Below are positions 24,618 through 33,181 of a stretch of 64,000 nucleotides of DNA, one piece after another (positions within the stretch are counted from its first letter, which is position 1; each line of letters begins with the position of its first letter). The notes beneath the pieces were generated by a model, which was not told the origin of the DNA, ran no database searches, and was given only the letters and a program-made list of their open reading frames with translations. A program made the position numbers and the translations under genes. The stretch is from an uncultured Bacteroidales bacterium (GTDB taxonomy: Bacteria > Bacteroidota > Bacteroidia > Bacteroidales > Paludibacteraceae): positions 17,644-81,643 of the forward strand of contig CACZEL010000007.1 in assembly GCA_902780235.1 (NCBI GenBank). The letters are read 5' to 3'.

Positions 24618-25808
24618 TTAAACCAGAGCAGCGGTGTCGCTTGCGATCATGAGTTCCTCGTCGGTCGGAATGAGCACAACGGTCACTTTTGAACCCGGCT
24701 TGGAGATGATACGCTCTTCGCCGCGAACGTTGTTGGCCTCTTCGTCCAACTCGATACCGAGGAAGCTTAAGCCCTTCATGATCTCTGCGCGGATATACGG
24801 GTCGTTCTCACCGATGCCGGCTGTGAAGACGAGGATATCGATACCGTTCATAGCAGCTGCATACGCGCCGATGTATTTCTTCACACGGTAGATGAACATC
24901 TTACGCGCGAGGTCAGCCCGCTTGTTACCTTGGTTGATGGCAGCTTCGATGTCACGGCAGTCGCTTGAGACACCGGATACACCAAGTAAACCGGATTTCT
25001 TGTTGACGAGGTTGTTGAAAGCAGCGGTGTCCAGATGCTCCTTATCCATGATGAAGGTAGCAGCACCGAGGTCGAGGTCGCCAGCACGGGTACCCATGAC
25101 GAGACCTTCTACCGGCGTCAGACCCATCGAGGTGTCAACGCTCTTTCCGTCCATCACAGCCGTACAACTGCCGCCTCCGCCGATATGAGCGGTAACGATC
25201 TTTTTACCCTTCGGATCTACACCTAAATATTCGCATACGCGCGCGCTTACGTAACGATGACTCGTTCCGTGGAAACCGTAACGGCGAATGGCGTATTTCT
25301 CATAGAGTTCATACGGAAGGGCATACATGTAAGCGTAATCCGGCATGGTCTGATGGAAAGCGGTGTCGAAAACAGCTACTTGCGGCACACCCGGCAGGAT
25401 CTTCTCGATCGCATCGATACCCTTCAGGTTGGCAGGGTTGTGCAGCGGAGCCAATTCTACGCACTTGATGATCATCTCCTTCACTTCCGGCGTGATCAGT
25501 ACGGACTTGTTAAATTTCTCACCACCATGGACTACACGGTGACCGACTGCATTGATCTCTTTCAGGTCCTTGATGCAACCGATCTGCGGATCCACGAGTT
25601 TCTCAAGAATGAGCTCGATACCTACTGTATGTTCCGGCATCGGTTTCTCGAATTTCACCTTCTCTCCGTTCGGTAGTTTTACCAAGAGGAATGAGTCCGG
25701 CAAACCGATTTTCTCGATACCGCCTTGTGCCATCACTGACTTGCTCTCCATCTCGAAGAGCTTATACTTAATACTGCTACTTCCGCAGTTCAATACTAAT
25801 ATCTTCAT
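24618..25808 (-). CDS. ackA: Acetate kinase
   Basis: 396 residues from the ATG at 25806-25808; a farther in-frame codon lies in the repeat spacer and is rejected. MKILVLNCGSSSIKYKLF is the acetate-kinase opening. HRVVHGG, FDTAFHQTMP, RRYGFHGTSHRYV, HIGGGGSCTAV and FTAGIGEN follow as in the family. It makes ATP from acetyl phosphate and, with pta directly upstream, forms the acetate-producing pathway of fermentation. Confidence 0.96.
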   Translation of the reverse strand: MKILVLNCGSSSIKYKLFEMESKSVMAQGGIEKIGLPDSFLLVKLPNGEKVKFEKPMPEHTVGIELILEKLVDPQIGCIKDLKEINAVGHRVVHGGEKFNKSVLITPEVKEMIIKCVELAPLHNPANLKGIDAIEKILPGVPQVAVFDTAFHQTMPDYAYMYALPYELYEKYAIRRYGFHGTSHRYVSARVCEYLGVDPKGKKIVTAHIGGGGSCTAVMDGKSVDTSMGLTPVEGLVMGTRAGDLDLGAATFIMDKEHLDTAAFNNLVNKKSGLLGVSGVSSDCRDIEAAINQGNKRADLARKMFIYRVKKYIGAYAAAMNGIDILVFTAGIGENDPYIRAEIMKGLSFLGIELDEEANNVRGEERIISKPGSKVTVVLIPTDEELMIASDTAALV

Positions 25809-25815
25809 AAATATC

Positions 25816-25870
25816 AAAATGGTTAAATGAATAAATAAATGGTACTTGGTAAATGACCAAATGGTAAATT
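25816..25870. repeat. Repeat island between pta and ackA, AAATGGTA class
   Basis: Units such as AATGGTTAAATG, AATGGTAC and CAAATGGTAAAT fill the entire 60 bp spacer and reach the pta stop codon. Confidence 0.8.
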
Positions 25871-26867
25871 ACTTTATCGCTTGATTTGCTGTGATTACTA
25901 CCATTTGAACGATGTCTTGCACTTTGCATCCGCGGCTCAGGTCATTCACAGGAGCTGCGATACCTTGCAAAATCGGACCAACAGCGTCTGCTCCGCTGAA
26001 ACGCTCTACCAGTTTGTAACCGATGTTGCCTGCCTGCAGATCCGGGAACACGAGTACGTTGGCTTTGCCTGCTACCGCACTGCCCGGTGCTTTGGTCTTC
26101 GCTACGCTCTCAATCAGCGCTGCATCAGCCTGTAACTCACCGTCCAATGCCAAGTCCGGCGCCATCTCTTTGGCTAATTTTGTTGCTTCCTGTACTTTGT
26201 CCACGAGTTCGTGCTTAGCGCTGCCCTTCGTGCTGAACGACAACATGGCTACACGCGGCTCGATACCTGCGATCGCTTTTGCGGTCTCTGCTGTCGAGAT
26301 AGCGATCTCGGCGAGTTGTTTTGCATCCGGATTCGGGTTTACGGCGCAGTCTGCGAACAGCAGGAATCCGTTCTCTCCCAAGTGCTTAGCCGGCGTGAAC
26401 ATCAAGAATGCACCGCTGACGATGGAGCATCCCGGTTTGGTTTTGAGGATCTGGAAAGCAGGACGAATGGTGTCTGCTGTCGTACCGCGAGCGCCGGCTA
26501 ACTCTCCGTCTGCGTCACCGGCTTTGATCATGAGGCAACCGAGATACAAGGGATCTTGTGCTTTCTTCTTCGCCTCTTCCTCTGTCATACCTTTTGCCTT
26601 ACGGAGCTCAAACAGCAAGTTCGCGTATTCAGGCATCTTCGGATCGTGGATCGGATCGACGATTTTGGCCTCTTTGATGTACTCGTAACCCTTTTCTGCG
26701 GCCATGCACTTGATCTTCTCGGGGGCACCGATCAAAATAAGCTGCGCAATCTTGTCTTTGAGTAAGATGTTGGCAGCCTCTAAAGTACGTGGTTCGTCGC
26801 CCTCCGGCAACACAATGCGCTGCGGATTTGCTTTCGCACGCGCAATCATTTGATTCAAAATGTCCAT
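25869..26867 (-). CDS. pta: Phosphate acetyltransferase
   Basis: 332 residues, the short Pta without the N-terminal DRTGG and dethiobiotin synthetase-like domains. MDILNQMIARAKANPQRIVLPEG is the typical opening, and GARGTTADTIRPAFQI, SGAFLM, FADCAVNPNPDAKQLAEIA and ANVLVFPDLQAGNIGYKL are family blocks. It converts acetyl-CoA and phosphate to acetyl phosphate. It is transcribed together with ackA from the promoter at 26927. Confidence 0.96.
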   Translation of the reverse strand: MDILNQMIARAKANPQRIVLPEGDEPRTLEAANILLKDKIAQLILIGAPEKIKCMAAEKGYEYIKEAKIVDPIHDPKMPEYANLLFELRKAKGMTEEEAKKKAQDPLYLGCLMIKAGDADGELAGARGTTADTIRPAFQILKTKPGCSIVSGAFLMFTPAKHLGENGFLLFADCAVNPNPDAKQLAEIAISTAETAKAIAGIEPRVAMLSFSTKGSAKHELVDKVQEATKLAKEMAPDLALDGELQADAALIESVAKTKAPGSAVAGKANVLVFPDLQAGNIGYKLVERFSGADAVGPILQGIAAPVNDLSRGCKVQDIVQMVVITANQAIK

Positions 26868-26879
26868 AACTATAGTGAT

Positions 26880-26921
26880 TTTCTGATTATTCCGATTTAT
26901 CTGATTATTCTGATTTATTGC
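26880..26921. repeat. Repeat island upstream of pta, CTGATTAT class
   Basis: Four units of TTCTGATTAT/TCCGATTTAT type occupy the pta leader between the -7 box and the start codon. Confidence 0.8.
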
Positions 26922-26926
26922 GACTG

Positions 26927-26957
26927 CAAAATTACAAAAAAAAACTCATATATACAA
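26927..26957 (-). promoter_or_regulatory. Promoter of pta-ackA
   Basis: Minus-strand TTGTATATAT (from 26957), 20 bp, then TAATTTTG (26934-26927) followed by CAGTCG. Confidence 0.75.
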
Positions 26958-26993
26958 TACTGAGTGTAAAAAAAAATTTTTTTTCTTAAAATA

Positions 26994-27025
26994 TTTGCGT
27001 ATGTCAAAAAAAAGTAGTAATTTTG
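26994..27025 (+). promoter_or_regulatory. Promoter of the first OmpA-family gene
   Basis: TTTGCGTATGT at 26994, 19 bp, TAATTTTG at 27018-27025 followed by CAGCC. Confidence 0.8.
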
Positions 27026-27067
27026 CAGCCAAATTGTGAGTGTTGAAACAAATTATCTCTTTTCACG

Positions 27068-28852
27068 ATGAAGAAAGGTATACTTATACTATCTATGTTA
27101 AGCATTGCTTTTGCGGCTGTTATGCAGGCGCAAGAGTCTAAGAATCAGCCGCAAGAGCCTGATTCAATTAAGGGCGTACACCCATATAAACTGGAGGAAA
27201 ATGAGAAGGGTATCAAGCCGGAGATCGCGCATTGGTCGATCATGCCGCATTTCGGCTTTAGTGCGTTTGATGGTGACTTTACCTCGGAGATGAAACATTG
27301 TGTGGCGGTTCCTTCTGTTGGTTTAGGGATCGAGTACAACTTCACACCGACTTGGAGTATCGGTATCGAATATATGTACGATATGTACACCGTTACCGGT
27401 AATTCCGGCAACGCGGATACGCTTCTTACTGGTCACATGCACAAAGCCGGTGGGTATCTTGCAATGGACCTGATTAACCTCTTCTTCCCCCGAGCTAAAA
27501 AGAAGATCTTCTCGCTCATCCCCTATGTTGGTGGTGGCGCCGCTTGGTATAAGCGTGCCAAATACTACCAGGACGATCGTTGGTACGATGCGGAGAAAGG
27601 CAAAGTCATGAACGGTACGCACGCTCGTGGTAACACGCTGAATTATATTAACGCTGATGGTGAAGTCGGACCGGATCATGACAATAGTTATCGTGCAATC
27701 GGTTATGTACAAGCCGGTGTGGCTGCGGATTTCAACCTCAATCGTACCTTCGCCTTAGGCTTGCGCGCGAACTATAGTTATTTCACGCGTGATTATGTGG
27801 ACGGTCGTGGATACCACAAACAGAGTGTTTCGTCCTATGCGTCCAAGAATAACGATGGTATTTTCGATATCACAGCATATCTGAGATTCAAACTGGAGGC
27901 TGTCTCCAAATCGCACCCGCGTAACATGCCGTCCTTCGATGCCTTTGACAAGATGCTGGCTGAAGCAGAACCGAAAGAGCCTTGCCATGATACAATCATC
28001 ATTCGTCATGACTCTATCATCGTTCGCGAAATCATCCGTGAGAATGTTAAGAAACAGCCGCGTATCTTCAATGTTTACTTCGATAACGACAAGGATATCC
28101 TCCGTCAGGATGCATTAGCTACCATCCAGGAAGCTGCTGAGGTGATGGAGAGCGAACCGGATCTCTACGCTGTGGTAATCGGTTATTGTGATAACACCGG
28201 ATCGAAGGCGCATAACTACGACCTCGGTGACCGCCGTGCTAAAAACGTATTCGGCGAGTTGGCTGAGGAGTTCGAAATACCTGCTGATCACATGTATAAC
28301 GCAGGTGTCGGTAAGATCGCTGCACGCAAATCGCCGAAGTCTTTCGGACCTAACCGCCGCGTTTCTATCCACCTCGTGGATCAAGAGACTTTCGAACTCA
28401 TGAAGATCCAGCTCCAGGATAAGAGCGAAGATCGTAATGTGGATGAATCGACTCCGGTTATCTATGACAGAACAAACACCATCCGCGTTCCGAAACTGGA
28501 ATTGCCGAAGGAGGAAGAGAACCCCGTTAAGACGGTTTCGCTCGAGGAGTCGGCTCGAAAAGTGGAAGATGTTGTGGCGCAATATGCAAAACGTCGCTGT
28601 GATACAATTATTGTTGAGAAAGGCATGACCTTCTCCAATCTCGCTCGTAAGTACTATGACAACTCGCAATGCTGGGTATTCATCTACATGGCCAATTCCG
28701 ATAAGTTGACCACTACGAGTGACCTCAAAGAAGGCATGGAACTCATTATCCCCGAACTCACTGCCGAGGAATTGAAGATTGAACAGAAAGATGTTCTTAG
28801 ACTGTATAGCATTACGGCGCACCGTAAGCTGCAAGAAAATAAAAAACAATAA
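27068..28852 (+). CDS. OmpA-family outer-membrane protein with N-terminal barrel and C-terminal LysM-like domain
   Basis: 594 residues. Signal peptide (MKKGILILSMLSIAFAAVMQAQ); an eight-strand-type barrel about 50-275 (HFGFSAFDGDF, GLGIEYNFTPTWSIGIEYMYD, ALGLRANYSYF); an OmpA peptidoglycan-binding domain about 335-430 (IFNVYFDNDKDILRQDALATI, IGYCDNTGS, NRRVSIHLV); and a LysM-like tail about 515-570 (DTIIVEKGMTFSNLARKYYDN, LKEGMELIIP). It probably anchors the outer membrane to peptidoglycan. It has its own promoter and is followed by a tRNA and a second OmpA gene without visible promoters between. Confidence 0.88.
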   Translation: MKKGILILSMLSIAFAAVMQAQESKNQPQEPDSIKGVHPYKLEENEKGIKPEIAHWSIMPHFGFSAFDGDFTSEMKHCVAVPSVGLGIEYNFTPTWSIGIEYMYDMYTVTGNSGNADTLLTGHMHKAGGYLAMDLINLFFPRAKKKIFSLIPYVGGGAAWYKRAKYYQDDRWYDAEKGKVMNGTHARGNTLNYINADGEVGPDHDNSYRAIGYVQAGVAADFNLNRTFALGLRANYSYFTRDYVDGRGYHKQSVSSYASKNNDGIFDITAYLRFKLEAVSKSHPRNMPSFDAFDKMLAEAEPKEPCHDTIIIRHDSIIVREIIRENVKKQPRIFNVYFDNDKDILRQDALATIQEAAEVMESEPDLYAVVIGYCDNTGSKAHNYDLGDRRAKNVFGELAEEFEIPADHMYNAGVGKIAARKSPKSFGPNRRVSIHLVDQETFELMKIQLQDKSEDRNVDESTPVIYDRTNTIRVPKLELPKEEENPVKTVSLEESARKVEDVVAQYAKRRCDTIIVEKGMTFSNLARKYYDNSQCWVFIYMANSDKLTTTSDLKEGMELIIPELTAEELKIEQKDVLRLYSITAHRKLQENKKQ

Positions 28853-28869
28853 TGTCCCCTTTTAGGGGT

Positions 28870-28900
28870 GCGATCCGAAGACGTTTTAACCTTCGATCGC
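28870..28900 (+). other. Hairpin 5' of the tRNA between two OmpA genes
   Basis: GCGATCCGAAG pairs with CTTCGATCGC (one bulged C), loop of 10 nt. It ends 2 bp before the tRNA and has no T run, so it is more likely a processing structure than a terminator. Confidence 0.65.
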
Positions 28901-28902
28901 GG

Positions 28903-28977
28903 GGTCCTATAGCTCAGTTGGTTAGTAGCACCTGACTCATAATCAGGGGGTCCTTGGTTCAAGCCCAAGTGGGACCA
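28903..28977 (+). tRNA. tRNA with anticodon CAT (Met elongator or lysidine-type Ile)
   Basis: 75-nt cloverleaf: acceptor GGTCCTA/TGGGACC with one T-G wobble, anticodon stem CCTGA/TCAGG with loop CTCATAA, T arm CTTGG/CCAAG, discriminator A. It has the first-pair G-C and a normal acceptor, so it is not the initiator. Whether C34 becomes lysidine cannot be told from DNA. The D arm carries an extra T (GTAGC instead of GAGC), leaving only three clean D-stem pairs. Confidence 0.88.
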
Positions 28978-28979
28978 CT

Positions 28980-29011
28980 GCAGGAGGACAGTCCCACGAC
29001 TGTTCTCCTGC
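28980..29011 (+). other. Long hairpin 3' of the tRNA
   Basis: GCAGGAGGACAGTC, loop CCAC, GACTGTTCTCCTGC: 14 pairs with one G-T. It starts 3 bp after the tRNA and ends 9 bp before the ATG of the next gene; no T run follows. Confidence 0.8.
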
Positions 29012-29020
29012 CGCTTTAAA

Positions 29021-30082
29021 ATGAAGAAACTATTTTCCATAGGAATTATTCTACTCTCCATGCTCTTTGGGGTAAGCAACACCTATGCGCTTACTCCCCA
29101 GCAGAAGCGCGCCAAGGCAAAAGCAAAAACCGAGCAGAAGCGTGCTGCTGCCAAGCGCAAGGCGGAGAAACAGAAGGCAGCCAAACTGAAAGCGGCCAAG
29201 AGGCAGCGTATCAAGGATGGTAAACCGTTGTTGTATATCTATTCCTATGATCTGAAGACCGGAGAACCGCTTCCTGCTACGCATATTACCGCGCAAGACC
29301 TGAAAGCAAAGCCTAATAAGAAACCGAAAATCAATAAACCTACCGACAACAAGCATGCGCGTGTTTCTAAAGGCTTGCCCGAAGGCGGTTATTGGGTGGT
29401 GGCAGCTAAGACGGGCTTCTTTACTTCCGATACAATTCATTATATGCATAAGGAGGATGAAGACACGGTCAAGGTATATCTCTATCCCGAGACACGTCTC
29501 ACGTTCACCGTTACGGACTCCCTTACTTCACGCCCGGTAGCGGCAAATGTTATTGTACGTAATAACGAGCACCGAAAAGTGATGCAGACGACCTCTGACT
29601 CCCTGCATAGCGTGCTTGCTGTGCTGTTGGACGATCGGGTGCCTTTCTATACGATCGAGGCAACGGCTGTCAACTATTTCCCGTTCAGAGACACTATCTC
29701 CGATCCTACGCATTTTGACGGTGTCATCATGTCGCCCAAAAAGATCAAATCGTTCGTTCTGCATAATATTTATTTCGCAACGGGCAAAACGCATATTTTG
29801 GACTCGTCGGAAGAGGCGCTGAACGAGTTGTACCGTTTCTTGGTTGCTCGTCCTCAGCAGCGCATTCGCATTGTGGGGCATACAGATAATATCGGTTCGG
29901 ATCGCTCCAATCAGATTCTATCGGAAGGACGTTGTCGTGAGGTGAAACAAGCCATGCTGATGCGTGGTATTCAGGCTGATCGCATTGATGTAGAGGGACG
30001 AGGAGAACAAGATCCGATTGTTCCTAATGACACGGAAGAGCACCGTCAAATGAACCGGCGAGTGGAAATTGTGTTGCAATAA
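29021..30082 (+). CDS. OmpA-family protein with Lys/Ala-rich linker
   Basis: 353 residues. Signal peptide MKKLFSIGIILLSMLFGVSNTYA, then a highly basic Lys/Ala helix (about 30-65, KRAAAKRKAEKQKAAKLKAAKRQR), two beta-rich regions (about 68-230, CarboxypepD_reg/PEGA-like), and an OmpA peptidoglycan-binding domain about 245-353 (LHNIYFATGKTHIL, IVGHTDNIGS, NRRVEIVL). The basic helix may bind teichoic-like or LPS phosphates or DNA; that is only a guess. It has no recognisable promoter and follows the tRNA hairpin, so it probably depends on read-through from the OmpA-tRNA transcript. Confidence 0.85.
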   Translation: MKKLFSIGIILLSMLFGVSNTYALTPQQKRAKAKAKTEQKRAAAKRKAEKQKAAKLKAAKRQRIKDGKPLLYIYSYDLKTGEPLPATHITAQDLKAKPNKKPKINKPTDNKHARVSKGLPEGGYWVVAAKTGFFTSDTIHYMHKEDEDTVKVYLYPETRLTFTVTDSLTSRPVAANVIVRNNEHRKVMQTTSDSLHSVLAVLLDDRVPFYTIEATAVNYFPFRDTISDPTHFDGVIMSPKKIKSFVLHNIYFATGKTHILDSSEEALNELYRFLVARPQQRIRIVGHTDNIGSDRSNQILSEGRCREVKQAMLMRGIQADRIDVEGRGEQDPIVPNDTEEHRQMNRRVEIVLQ

Positions 30083-30103
30083 TTGCATTTTTTTCATTTT
30101 TTA

Positions 30104-30135
30104 TTTGCATAGTTCAAAAAAAAACAGTAATTTTG
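30104..30135 (+). promoter_or_regulatory. Promoter of tmRNA
   Basis: TTTGCATAGT at 30104, 19 bp, TAATTTTG at 30128-30135 followed by CACGC, 20 bp before the mature tmRNA. Confidence 0.8.
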
Positions 30136-30155
30136 CACGCTTTTTCACAACAAGC

Positions 30156-30545
30156 GGGGCTATTTGGTTTTGACAGCAGGTAGAATGGTTGTGTAAGCAC
30201 GCCGAGCAATGAGGCAACGCTCGTTAATCTCGCTTCAAAAATTAACTGGCAACTATGAGTATGCTCTCGCTGCCTAATCGAAGTACAGTAGATTAGCTTT
30301 TTTCGGGTGCAAGGCGCCTGAACGAGACGTCACTCCAAGCCGAGTCTGTGGGCTGAATGGATCAAGTGGCGTAGGAATGCACAGAATAGGTGTCGCAGGC
30401 TGCGATGTGATGCCGAAATTTTAGCAGATAAGCCGGTAGTTGGTGGCTTGGGTCTTGCTACCGGACGAAAACGAAGGCCAAGATAAGCGTGTAGAAAGCA
30501 TAAGTGTTCCTTGTTTGGACACGGGTTCGACTCCCGTTAGCTCCA
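30156..30545 (+). ncRNA. ssrA: Transfer-messenger RNA (tmRNA)
   Basis: About 390 nt. The 5' end GGGGCTATTTGGTTTTGACAG and 3' end TTCGACTCCCGTTAGCTCCA form the alanine-type acceptor arm with a G3-T70 pair and T arm. The reading frame at 30248-30277 encodes GNYEYALAA followed by TAA, so the added tag is (A)GNYEYALAA. The usual Bacteroidales tag is GENNYALAA, so this is a variant that keeps the YALAA degron. It rescues stalled ribosomes. The 3' CCA is not encoded. Confidence 0.95.
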
Positions 30546-30552
30546 CACATAA

Positions 30553-30625
30553 GGGGTATTAGCTCAGTTGGTAGAGCGCAACGTTCGCAATGTTGAGGTC
30601 AGGGGTTCGACTCCCCTATGCTCCA
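30553..30625 (+). tRNA. tRNA-Ala (anticodon CGC)
   Basis: 73-nt cloverleaf, 7 nt after tmRNA. Acceptor GGGGTAT/ATGCTCC contains the G3-T70 alanine identity pair; D arm GCTC/GAGC; anticodon stem CAACG/TGTTG; loop TTCGCAA, so the anticodon is CGC, reading GCG only. T arm AGGGG/CCCCT, discriminator A. Most bacteria use TGC and GGC for alanine, so CGC is an additional, rarer isoacceptor. Confidence 0.88.
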
Positions 30626-30626
30626 C

Positions 30627-30660
30627 AAAAAATCCGGTTTGTGCCGGATTTTTTCGTTTT
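30627..30660 (+). terminator. Terminator after tmRNA/tRNA-Ala
   Basis: AAAAAATCCGG, loop, CCGGATTTTTT: a hairpin with A- and T-tracts, about 2 nt after the tRNA. Confidence 0.88.
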
Positions 30661-30662
30661 TA

Positions 30663-30694
30663 TTTGCACATACGGATTTTTTTTTGTAATTTTG
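30663..30694 (+). promoter_or_regulatory. Promoter of the fumarase-rlmN run
   Basis: TTTGCACATAC at 30663, 19 bp, TAATTTTG at 30687-30694 followed by CAGCG. Confidence 0.8.
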
Positions 30695-30734
30695 CAGCGC
30701 GTTTTATGTAGAACATAAAAAATACACATATACT

Positions 30735-32372
30735 ATGGAATTTAAGTATGCACCGATGTTTCAACTTGGAAAGGATGAAACCGAGTATTATCTGCTGACA
30801 AAGGACTATGTTTCGGTCAGCGAGTTTGAAGGACATGAGATTCTGAAAGTGCAGCCCAAGGCATTGACGCTGATGGCTCAGCAGGCTTTCCATGACGTTA
30901 GTTTTATGTTGCGTCGCTCGCACAACGAGCAGGTGGCGAAGATCCTTCGTGACCCGGAGGCTTCTGCGAACGATAAGTACGTAGCTTTGACGTTCCTGCG
31001 TAATGCGGAGGTTGCTTGCAAGGGTCAACTGCCGTTGTGTCAAGATACGGGTACGGCTATTATTCATGGCGAGAAGGGTCAGGAAGTATGGACCGGATTC
31101 TGCGATGAAGAGGCGCTGAGTAAGGGTGTCTTCAATACCTATACGGAGTGCAACCTGCGTTACAGCCAGAACGCACCGCTCAACATGTACGACGAGGTGA
31201 ATACCAAATGCAACCTGCCGGCACAGATTGATCTGGAAGCTACCGAAGGAGCAGAGTACCGTTTCCTGTGCGTGACCAAAGGTGGCGGTAGTGCGAACAA
31301 GACCTATTTGTATCAAGAAACCAAGGCACGTATCCAGAATCCGGGTACGCTGATCCCGTTCCTCGTGGAGAAGATGAAGAGTCTCGGTACAGCTGCTTGT
31401 CCGCCGTATCATATCGCGATTGTCATCGGTGGAACGAGTGCAGAGAAGAACCTGCTGACGGTTAAGTTGGCCAGCACCCATTACTACGACAGTCTGCCGA
31501 CTTCCGGCGACGAGACCGGTCGTGCGTTCCGTGATGTAGAGTTGGAGAAACAACTGCTGCAAGAGGCATACAAAATCGGTTTGGGTGCACAGTTCGGCGG
31601 TAAGTACATGGCGCATGACGTACGTGTCGTTCGTCTGCCGCGTCACGGTGCAAGTTGCCCGATCGGTCTGGGTGTGAGCTGCTCGGCGGATCGTAACATC
31701 AAGTGTAAGATCAATAAAGACGGTATATGGATCGAGAAATTGGATAACAATCCTGCTTCTTTGATACCGGAAGAACTGCGTCAGGCAGGCGAAGGCGATG
31801 CGGTTCGTATCAACCTCAACCAACCGATGAAGGATGTATGCGCGATCTTGACCAAGTACCCGATCGGTACACGTCTGAGCCTGAACGGCACGATCATCGT
31901 AGGCCGCGATATCGCGCATGCGAAGATCAAAGCGCGTCTGGATGCGGGCGAGGCAATGCCGGAGTATCTGAAGAACCATCCGATCTACTATGCCGGTCCG
32001 GCAAAGACCCCGGCAGGCATGGCTTGCGGTTCGATGGGTCCGACGACAGCCGGACGTATGGATCCGTACGTAGATGAGTTCCAGGATCACGGAGGCTCGA
32101 TGATCATGCTCGCAAAGGGAAACCGTTCGATCGACGTGACGAACGCTTGTCAGAAACACGGTGGTTTCTATTTGGGTTCGATCGGCGGTCCGGCAGCTAT
32201 CCTGGCGCAGAACAACATCAAATCTATCGAGTGCGTTGAGTATCCGGAACTCGGTATGGAGGCCATCTGGAAGATCGAAGTAGAGAATTTCCCGGCGTTC
32301 ATCCTTGTGGACGATAAGGGTAACGATTTCTTTAAACAACTCAAACCCTGTGCGGGTTGCACCATTCTTTAA
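30735..32372 (+). CDS. fumA: Class I fumarate hydratase (4Fe-4S)
   Basis: Interconverts fumarate and malate. 545 residues: alpha-domain with [11 protein letters not shown] and [14 protein letters not shown] (about 95-195), further cluster-binding Cys in [11 protein letters not shown] near 320, then the beta-domain with [24 protein letters not shown] near 430 and C-terminal KPCAGCTIL. This is the oxygen-labile iron-sulfur type, consistent with an anaerobe. It starts the long plus-strand run; its TAA overlaps the ATG of the LytM-like gene. Confidence 0.95.
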   Translation: MEFKYAPMFQLGKDETEYYLLTKDYVSVSEFEGHEILKVQPKALTLMAQQAFHDVSFMLRRSHNEQVAKILRDPEASANDKYVALTFLRNAEVACKGQLPLCQDTGTAIIHGEKGQEVWTGFCDEEALSKGVFNTYTECNLRYSQNAPLNMYDEVNTKCNLPAQIDLEATEGAEYRFLCVTKGGGSANKTYLYQETKARIQNPGTLIPFLVEKMKSLGTAACPPYHIAIVIGGTSAEKNLLTVKLASTHYYDSLPTSGDETGRAFRDVELEKQLLQEAYKIGLGAQFGGKYMAHDVRVVRLPRHGASCPIGLGVSCSADRNIKCKINKDGIWIEKLDNNPASLIPEELRQAGEGDAVRINLNQPMKDVCAILTKYPIGTRLSLNGTIIVGRDIAHAKIKARLDAGEAMPEYLKNHPIYYAGPAKTPAGMACGSMGPTTAGRMDPYVDEFQDHGGSMIMLAKGNRSIDVTNACQKHGGFYLGSIGGPAAILAQNNIKSIECVEYPELGMEAIWKIEVENFPAFILVDDKGNDFFKQLKPCAGCTIL

Positions 32373-33181
32373 TGGCTAACAAAAGACGCAAATACAGGTT
32401 GGCGATGCTGGATGACCTGACGCTGCGCGAAGTGTTTCATTTTCGCGTCAGTTTGTTGGGCGCCATCAGCATGATTACGGTCTCTTTCCTGCTGTTGGTA
32501 GGTTTGTTGTCCGTGCTGATCATCTATACGCCTATTCGGAATATCTTACCCGGATATAGCGAGAGCCTGCGTCAACAGTTGATTCAGGAGTCGGCGCGTG
32601 TGGATTCGTTGCAGACGGACTTGACGCTGCAACGCCAGTATCTGGATGTCATCAAGCAACTTACTGCCGGCGATATCCATACGGATAGCGTGCAGAGTCT
32701 GGACTCCTTACAGCGCGTGGAACGTGCTCGTATAGCCGAACAGCGTTCGGAAGCGACGGACGCTTTTATGGCGCATTACGAGCAGAAAGAGCGTGACCGT
32801 TTATTGCTCTTCGATAACACGACGCCGACCAATGTGCGCCAACTCTACCGTCCTGTACGCGGCGTAGTGCTGCAGTCAGCACGACCGGACTTGAGACAGT
32901 ATGGCGTGGTCATTCGCGCTGCGAAGAACGAGAACGTCATGGCAACGACCCGAGGTACCCTTGTGTCGGTGGAGCGCATGGCGGATAACACGTTCACCAT
33001 GATCCTACAGAATGCAGCTTTTATGACCGTCTATCGGCATGTGAGCAGTGCGTTGAAGATGCAAGGAGCAACGGTGGAACGTGGGGAGTCCATCGGCATG
33101 ATGGACGGAGAGCATGACCTTGTGATTGAGTTATGGGATGCCGGTCAATTCGTCAATCCGGAGGAGGTGATCGTATGGTGA
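32372..33181 (+). CDS. Membrane-bound M23/LytM-like protein with degenerate active site
   Basis: 269 residues. [27 protein letters not shown] precedes one membrane segment (about 32-55), a coiled coil with regular Leu spacing (70-140), and a LytM-like beta fold (160-269; YGVVIRAAKNENVMAT, FMTVYRHVSSALKMQGATVERGESIG, NPEEVIVW). Active M23 enzymes need HxxxD and HxH; here the first His and the HxH are replaced (LVIELWD), so the protein is probably a non-catalytic regulator or scaffold of a cell-wall hydrolase. The start at 32372 overlaps the fumarase stop; an earlier in-frame start would lie inside fumarase. Confidence 0.78.
   Translation: MANKRRKYRLAMLDDLTLREVFHFRVSLLGAISMITVSFLLLVGLLSVLIIYTPIRNILPGYSESLRQQLIQESARVDSLQTDLTLQRQYLDVIKQLTAGDIHTDSVQSLDSLQRVERARIAEQRSEATDAFMAHYEQKERDRLLLFDNTTPTNVRQLYRPVRGVVLQSARPDLRQYGVVIRAAKNENVMATTRGTLVSVERMADNTFTMILQNAAFMTVYRHVSSALKMQGATVERGESIGMMDGEHDLVIELWDAGQFVNPEEVIVW

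Noticed and set aside
28903-28977. Initiator tRNA-Met
   Set aside because: The first acceptor pair is G-C and the anticodon stem lacks three G-C pairs in a row.
30660-32339. 559-codon open frame antisense to fumarase
   Set aside because: It lies entirely on the opposite strand of a clear enzyme gene, includes the promoter region, and shows no family motif. Long antisense frames arise from the codon use of highly expressed genes.
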